Assembly (NCBI GenBank): GCA_029717555.1
Contig: JAMDHS010000032.1
Span: forward strand, 62,001 to 126,000
Direction of reading: 5' to 3'
Source of the DNA: Peribolospora baueri
Lineage: Eukaryota; Basidiomycota; Peribolosporomycetes; Peribolosporales; Peribolosporaceae
DNA length: 64,000 nucleotides
Each line of letters begins with the position of its first letter. Position 1 is the first letter of the stretch. Shown here in pieces: positions 59,152 to 64,000 of the stretch. Made by a program: the position numbers and the translations under genes. Below the pieces are notes generated by a model. That model was not told where the DNA came from and did not search any database. It saw only the letters and a list, made by a program, of their open reading frames with translations.

Positions 59152-60591
59152 ATGCCCTCTCCGACAAACTCTACGTCGTCCGTTTCCCGTGCGCCGGGAC
59201 AAGAAGTCGTGGAAATGGCCGCGCCGACGGCGGTGCCCAACCCGCGGTTGGACAGGCTAAGGAGAGCGCTGGAGCATTCGGTAACCATGATTGAAGACAG
59301 GGCTAGGTGAGTTCGGAATGGGGACGAGTGAAGGTGGGTGGTGTTGAGCAGAGAGGAAGACAAGTTAGGTGGCTGTATGAAGATTTGGGCGGTATGGACG
59401 TGCGAGTGTCATCGTTTGGCCCTGTCATAGATCTCGAGTCTTCCTCGGGCGCTGGTAGCGTCGTGACGGTTCCGGCAAGATGGAGAGCGCCTTTTTCATT
59501 CCGTGTCAAAGTTTCTGATTTCCTTTGATTTCACGTCGTATTCAACGGTTGCACAGCTCCACAAATGTCGCGTCAGCGTTGCCCAACATCGAGCCGGACA
59601 TTCTCGAGGATGCACGAGTGCAGTATGTGGCGGAGCTTAAGGAGGTTATCATCGTGAGTCAAGTTCGGGGATCAGTCCTTCGTGCTCATATCTGTATTTT
59701 GCTATAAACCAGAATACCTTATGGCAGAGGAGGAAGAGGCCATGAATGCGGGATCTTGGGCTAACCGTGCACAACCTCTCCTCCCCTTTGTACACCTTTC
59801 TCCACCGATTCACAGGCTGAGGGCGACGGGCTCATTGACTCCTACGAGCTTCCGTCCAAGCTGGCGTCGCTTCAGAGACTGGCGAGCGAGGCTGAGGACA
59901 GGGCGCGAAGAGGCGAGAGAGACCCCGGCACTTGGCGGTGAGTGCAAGAGAAATTTACGAGGAGCTTTCCGTCCATGCCTTTTGGAGTCTATGGGGGTTC
60001 GTGTGGACTGCATGGACGCTGCTGTGGCCTAATTGCTGACGCGACGGTCTTTTCCAAACCATAACTACGTTCCATTTGGCTCTGTTGAACAGACCGTCCC
60101 TTGACATTCCCACCGCCTTGCGAGCGCGGACCCTTCCAGCCCGAAGAGAAAGGCTGGAGCGACGCAAAGCTGAACTGGTCGAGGTGTGTCGTTGGGCTCC
60201 AATTTTGATTGCGTTACCTGGGCACCGATGGATGAACTGATCCGAAAGGTCAAACGTCCCTACTCCGCCTTCTATTGGGAAACCAAGCTCACAGCTAGGA
60301 ACGCTGATGCGTTTGCCCTGCTGAAAGAGAGGACACTCGAATGCGAGCGCAACGAGAGGGATGCGAAGATAGCTTTGGAGGCCCTGACGGCTGTGAGCAT
60401 CGCGAGCATTGCGAGGTGGCCCCTTTACGGATACGGGGAGAGCGCGCCGCGACGTTCCTGGCCTACCCCATTGTTGACCCGTTTGATGTCGGTCTTTCCT
60501 TTAGGCGCTGACGGGCTTGGACGAAGTTCCAGAGGAGGACGTCTATCAACTCATGGCCTCGCTGCGCTCTGAACTCGGCCGGCGCGGGTGA
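59152..60591 (+). CDS. Coiled-coil protein, possibly Nnf1-like kinetochore subunit
   Basis: Six exons joined in frame. Exon 1 (59152-59305) encodes MPSPTNSTSSVSRAPGQEVV and a helix RLDRLRRALEHSVTMIEDRA. Then come STNVASALPNIEPDILEDAR and VQYVAELKEVI; AEGDGLIDSYELPSKLASLQ and RLASEAEDRARRGERDPGTW; PSLDIPTALRARTLPARRER; VKRPYSAFYWETKLTARNAD; and LTGLDEVPEEDVYQLMASLR with SELGRRG and the stop. The protein is about 250 residues, nearly all helical and charged. The order helix - LP segment - helix - D/E-rich 'LI..Y.L..KL..L..L..EA..R' recalls the Nnf1 subunit of the MIND/Mis12 kinetochore complex, but I recognise no diagnostic motif. It could be another small coiled-coil protein of the spindle or trafficking machinery. 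Confidence 0.6.
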
Positions 60592-61091
60592 GCAGGCCCA
60601 GGTGATTCGCAGCCATATCGCGCCGCATACCGCGCATCCGCCTCTTTCCATTTCGCCTTCATTGTATCACTACGCCGTTTCCATATACCCTCTATCCCCT
60701 CTTCTTCGGATATTCGGTGCACTTAGACGTTCCGCCTAGGCTGAGGCTGGATTAACGAGAGATGCCGTCAATCACCGGTCCTTTGTGCCAAGGCGGATCC
60801 GGATGCTAAATCCGCCTGCGGCCGAGCAGGGGCCACGCGAGCGGCCGATGCACGGCATCAGCCGGGTATCATCACAGCACGCCGCTGGTTGCTCGGCTCG
60901 ACAACGCAACCAACGACCACCATCTCCCTCTACCTCTCTCGTCTTCCTCGGCTTCGCTCTTTATTTACTTGTTCCGCTCAAGACAACCGGTGCGAGCTTG
61001 CCTCGCTCCTGGTGTCCAGCACCTATACCTTCAGCTCTACGCCACGCCACCGCGCTGAGAGTAGACCGCTCTCGGCGACGACCATCGTCGC
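60592..61091. promoter_or_regulatory. Upstream region of BSD2-type gene
   Basis: 500 bp; pyrimidine-rich from about 60910 to 60960. No further signal was identified. Confidence 0.45.
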
Positions 61092-63193
61092 ATGCACAGC
61101 ATGCCGTCCTCCACTCCCCCGCCTGCCTATCCTCCATCTCGACCTTCCCTCTCTACCTCCTCTTCTAACCCTGGCAGTTTCATCCCTCCCTCTCTCGCCC
61201 GGCGCCTCTCCATCACTGCCCCCCGCCATTCGTCTTACCGCAGCAGCGATAGGGAGGCCGAGCTCGAGGCCGCGTTCGACGACGGTGGCGAGGAAGAGCG
61301 CACGACCGTCGTCGATCTCCAAGGGCCTAGGCGGGGAGCAGAAGTCCCGAGAGGCGCAGATGGGAGCGACCTAATCTTCGACGGCGAGGAGGCTATGGCC
61401 GATCTCCACTCAGATCCCCTGCGATCCGCCGCGGCCGCCTCCTATCCTTTCCCCGCCGCCGACGACCCTCGCAACGCATCGACCGCGCACCTCGTCGATG
61501 ACCAAGGTCAACGGGGGAGCTACGATTTTGAGCGCCCGTATTTCCCTCCGCCAACAAGGTCCGTCTCCAATGTGGGCCGCCCGTCTAACTACGGCGAGGG
61601 CGGTCTCGGGCTGGGCGGCGACGCCGTCGGCGATCACCACGACGGGACTCACCTCTCCTCCTCGTCCCAGGGCTTTTCGGGGGCCTTTCGATCTCTCTGG
61701 GCACGAGCCGCTCGGAACGTCCTTCCCGCTTCCCTCGCCGCGCAGTACGCCGCTGTCTCCACGGCGGACGACTCTGCTCATGGCTCTCGCTCCTCCGGCT
61801 CGGCTGCTGCTAGAGCCAGGGCCGCTGCTGCGGCTCATCCTGGCAATGACGGAGTATTTGCCAATTTGAGCGCGAAGCCGGAGAGGCCACGACGACGTGG
61901 CGAGGTCGGTCCGGATGGCGACAGGGGAGAGGACGACGATTTGGAGGATACCGAAGCTCCGCCGGTGAGTCCTCATCCTCTTAAGCTCGCCTGTGTCCCC
62001 GGGTCGTCGCTTTCCATGATGATTTCCTGACTTTGCTCTCCGCCCGCATTTGCAGTCATATGATACGGCAGCAGCCGACGCCGCACCTCCCTACTGGGAG
62101 ACGACGATCATCGGTCCTGGACTCGGCTACCCACTTGGCGGTGTGCAAGGTTGGACGCCCGGCTCGGGCGTCACAGGTGCCATCGAGGACCTCATCGTTG
62201 AAGGTCTACCTGTCGGTAGCTTCTTCGGTTTCGCTTGGAATTTCCTGATATCCATGAGCTTCCAGTTTGTCGGTGAGTGCCTCGTCGGCCACTTTGGAGA
62301 TGCGAGCGGCATTGACCACAGGCCGTCATCAAAGCTCATACCAATCGTCTATTTAACCCTACCGTATCTATCCCCCAGGTTTCCTCCTCACGTATCTCCT
62401 GCATACCTCACACTCCTCCAAATGCGGCTCCCGAGCCGGCCTCGGCATCACCCTTATTCAATACGGATTTTATCTTCGGGCACGAGCGCTGATGCTCTCC
62501 AGCGGCCAGATACAAGAAGAGATAGACGGCAACCGACATATGCACCACGGCGGCTGGTGGGGAGCGACGATCGAGAACGGCCAATCAGGTGACGACACCG
62601 ACCCTGCCTCTCCTCGCTCTCTCTTCCTTCTCGCCGCACGCTTCGCCGGCGATCCGCTTTCTTCCCCTTCCCCTGAAGCGTTTGCAGCGTCGGCCGACGC
62701 GCCTATCTCGCTTGGCAACATCGACTCCCCTACGCCGACGGAGCAGCAGGAGATGGTCGAGAGTGCCACATGGGGCTCCGAATGGCTGGCTTACTTTCTC
62801 ATGGTTACCGGATGGTTTCTGCTCCTCTCGAGCTTGCTCTCGTACTACCGCGTTCACCGGTGGGCGCGGAGCATCGTCACGTCCTCCCGAGAGGAGGGCA
62901 GCTCGTCGGCTCCCGATGTCGGTGGAGCTGGCGCTTCCGACTCCGCGGCACAAATGAATGGTGGCGATGGTGGGCAAGACGCAGACGACAACGGCTCGAG
63001 GGTAAGGGACATGCGTGAAAGGGCTAGCGTTTTCTGGGGAAGGGTCTTCCATCGCTCCCCCTCGACAGATCGCTTCCCAGGTTCGGGTAGAAGGCTTGGC
63101 GGACTCGGCGCGCCGCTTCCACCATCTGCGGATCGGGCCAGCGAGGAGGAGCTTAGGCGGCTGGAGGAGGAGGAAGGGCTTTTGCGGATGTAG
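61092..63193 (+). CDS. BSD2: BSD2/Ndfip-type Rsp5 adaptor membrane protein
   Basis: Membrane adaptor that brings Rsp5-type ubiquitin ligase to cargo such as metal transporters for vacuolar sorting (family knowledge). Three exons. The N-terminal 280 or so residues are disordered and carry a PPxY motif near the start (TPPPAYPP). A second PPxY (APPYWETTI) opens the conserved domain and is followed by GLGYPLGGVQGWTPGSGVTG and EDLIVEGLPVGSFFGFAWNF. Three membrane segments follow: FAWNFLISMSFQFVGFLLTY, the AGLGITLIQYGFYL region, and WLAYFLMVTGWFLLLSSLLS. The motif block HTSHSSKCGSRAGLGITLIQ is typical of Bsd2/Ndfip proteins. The C-terminal tail is acidic and Ser-rich. Start 61092; an in-frame ATG three codons later is equally possible. 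Confidence 0.9.
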
Positions 63194-63834
63194 CGAGGCA
63201 CAGCACGCGGCTTCTTCCGTAGAGGACCCGTCGATCTGGCAGACCTCGTTCTTCCTTTCTATACTCCTCATGGGCGTCCCACCCCACCCACCCCACCCAC
63301 CCCTCGTTTCGTCCTCACTTACATCGCTCCTCGGAGACCTTGACACACACCCTCCTTTCATCCCGGTCGCTTCTCTCCCCTCGTCTTTTATTTCTCGTCA
63401 GATGTACTTTTGTCCTCATGCGACCACTTCGTCGTCGTCGTCGTTGTTTCGCGTCCAGTTGGGGGTCTTCAATTAATGGAAAGGACAGAGCTGCAGTCTG
63501 TGAAAGTTGGGACGTATTTGGTCCCACCCGCGCCAAAGCCTCGACGAGCATACTCACCTTGCCCTCACAAGCCAGTCGACTCCATCAACACCCCCAGGCA
63601 GAAAGGACGGACAAGCGATTGTGTCGGGCTGCCGCAGCGTGGCCCGCCAGTGCGCGCCGCCGATCGCGCGTAGGACGCGACGCGTCTATGCGCGTGGAGC
63701 GAAGACAAGAGCCGACCGACTTCACTCCTCCTTCCCACCACCGCCTCCCTTCCTCTTCCCACACCTCCAGCACTCCAGAAAGGCGAATCAACCAAAGACA
63801 AGCCAAGGCAAGGACGAGGCACAAGGCTTAGAGG
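63194..63834. other. Intergenic region between BSD2-type gene and next gene
   Basis: About 0.64 kb with (CCCAC)n near 63281-63302 and (CGT)n near 63430-63445. Nothing else is recognised. Confidence 0.5.
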
Positions 63835-64000
63835 ATGGATGCCTTCCCTCCACACTCGGCGGACCTCGCCAGCTCGCCTTCGGATCGCAAGACCATGGGC
63901 ATCCCCGGCCTCGGCTCGGAGTCGACGACGATACCCAACCCCGGAGCGTCGCCCAGCAAACTCCTCAGAAAGCCCTCCTCCGGCCCCTTGTCTGGGTCGT
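63835..64000 (+). CDS. 5' end of an unrecognised gene, runs off the window
   Basis: An ATG at 63835 opens a frame that stays open to the end of the window (55 codons). It begins MDAFPPHSADLASSPSDRKT and continues as a Ser/Pro-rich, disordered-looking N-terminus. A pyrimidine-rich leader precedes it, as for other genes here. No family can be named from this part. Confidence 0.5.
   Translation, partial: MDAFPPHSADLASSPSDRKTMGIPGLGSESTTIPNPGASPSKLLRKPSSGPLSGS

Overview
The window is nuclear DNA of a basidiomycete fungus. It is GC-rich with pyrimidine-rich promoters, and most genes are split by many short GT-AG introns of about 50-130 nt. The gene complement is fungal: SEC31, VPS52, KAP120, FRS2, HUL4 and BSD2 types, plus GH125 and GH47 mannosidases. 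The species cannot be named from the sequence. The style would fit a GC-rich Pucciniomycotina or Ustilaginomycotina lineage, which is inference only.

Layout, left to right. 0.3-6.4 kb: mitochondrial cysteine desulfurase NFS1 (-), divergent from a HUL4-type HECT ubiquitin ligase (+). 7.3-10.7 kb: secreted GH125 exo-alpha-1,6-mannosidase (+). 10.8-12.7 kb: a small repeat-rich island with two Ty1/copia reverse-transcriptase fossils in opposite orientation, a TATA-driven mini-gene carrying an RNase H1-type hybrid-binding domain, and a duplicated 31-bp element on either side of it. 13.6-16.0 kb: secreted alpha/beta hydrolase with a His-rich tail (+). 17.4-22.7 kb: cytochrome P450 (-) and a short-chain dehydrogenase (+), divergent around a 0.9-kb promoter with a 12-bp triple repeat. 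24.1-25.0 kb: type I membrane protein ending in a PPxY motif (-). 25.6-30.5 kb: SEC31 (+). 32.4-35.0 kb: intronless F-box-like protein (+), preceded by a microsatellite-rich spacer.

36.0-37.9 kb: SurE-family nucleotidase (-). 38.9-39.3 kb: fragment of an IQ-motif protein gene (+), convergent at 8 bp with cytosolic PheRS alpha, FRS2 (39.3-41.9 kb, -). 42.7-43.5 kb: CHY-type zinc-binding protein (-), divergent from VPS52 (43.8-47.3 kb, +). 47.9 kb: initiator tRNA-Met (-). 49.2-51.2 kb: GH47 alpha-1,2-mannosidase (+). 52.2-57.4 kb: KAP120/importin-11 (+). 58.1-58.8 kb: ribosomal protein eL29 (-). 59.2-60.6 kb: coiled-coil protein, perhaps Nnf1-like (+). 61.1-63.2 kb: BSD2/Ndfip-type Rsp5 adaptor (+). 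63.8 kb to the end: start of an unrecognised gene (+).

Most genes are core housekeeping functions: Fe-S supply, translation, COPII export, retrograde trafficking and nuclear transport. A secretory/glycan theme recurs (GH125, GH47, SEC31, VPS52), and a ubiquitin/PY-motif theme recurs (HUL4, BSD2, the PPxY membrane protein). The accessory part is 10.7-22.7 kb, where the less ordinary observations lie. I found no CRISPR array, no complete mobile element and no clear new multi-gene system. The best novelty candidates are the hybrid-binding-domain mini-gene with its duplicated leader, and the P450/SDR pair.
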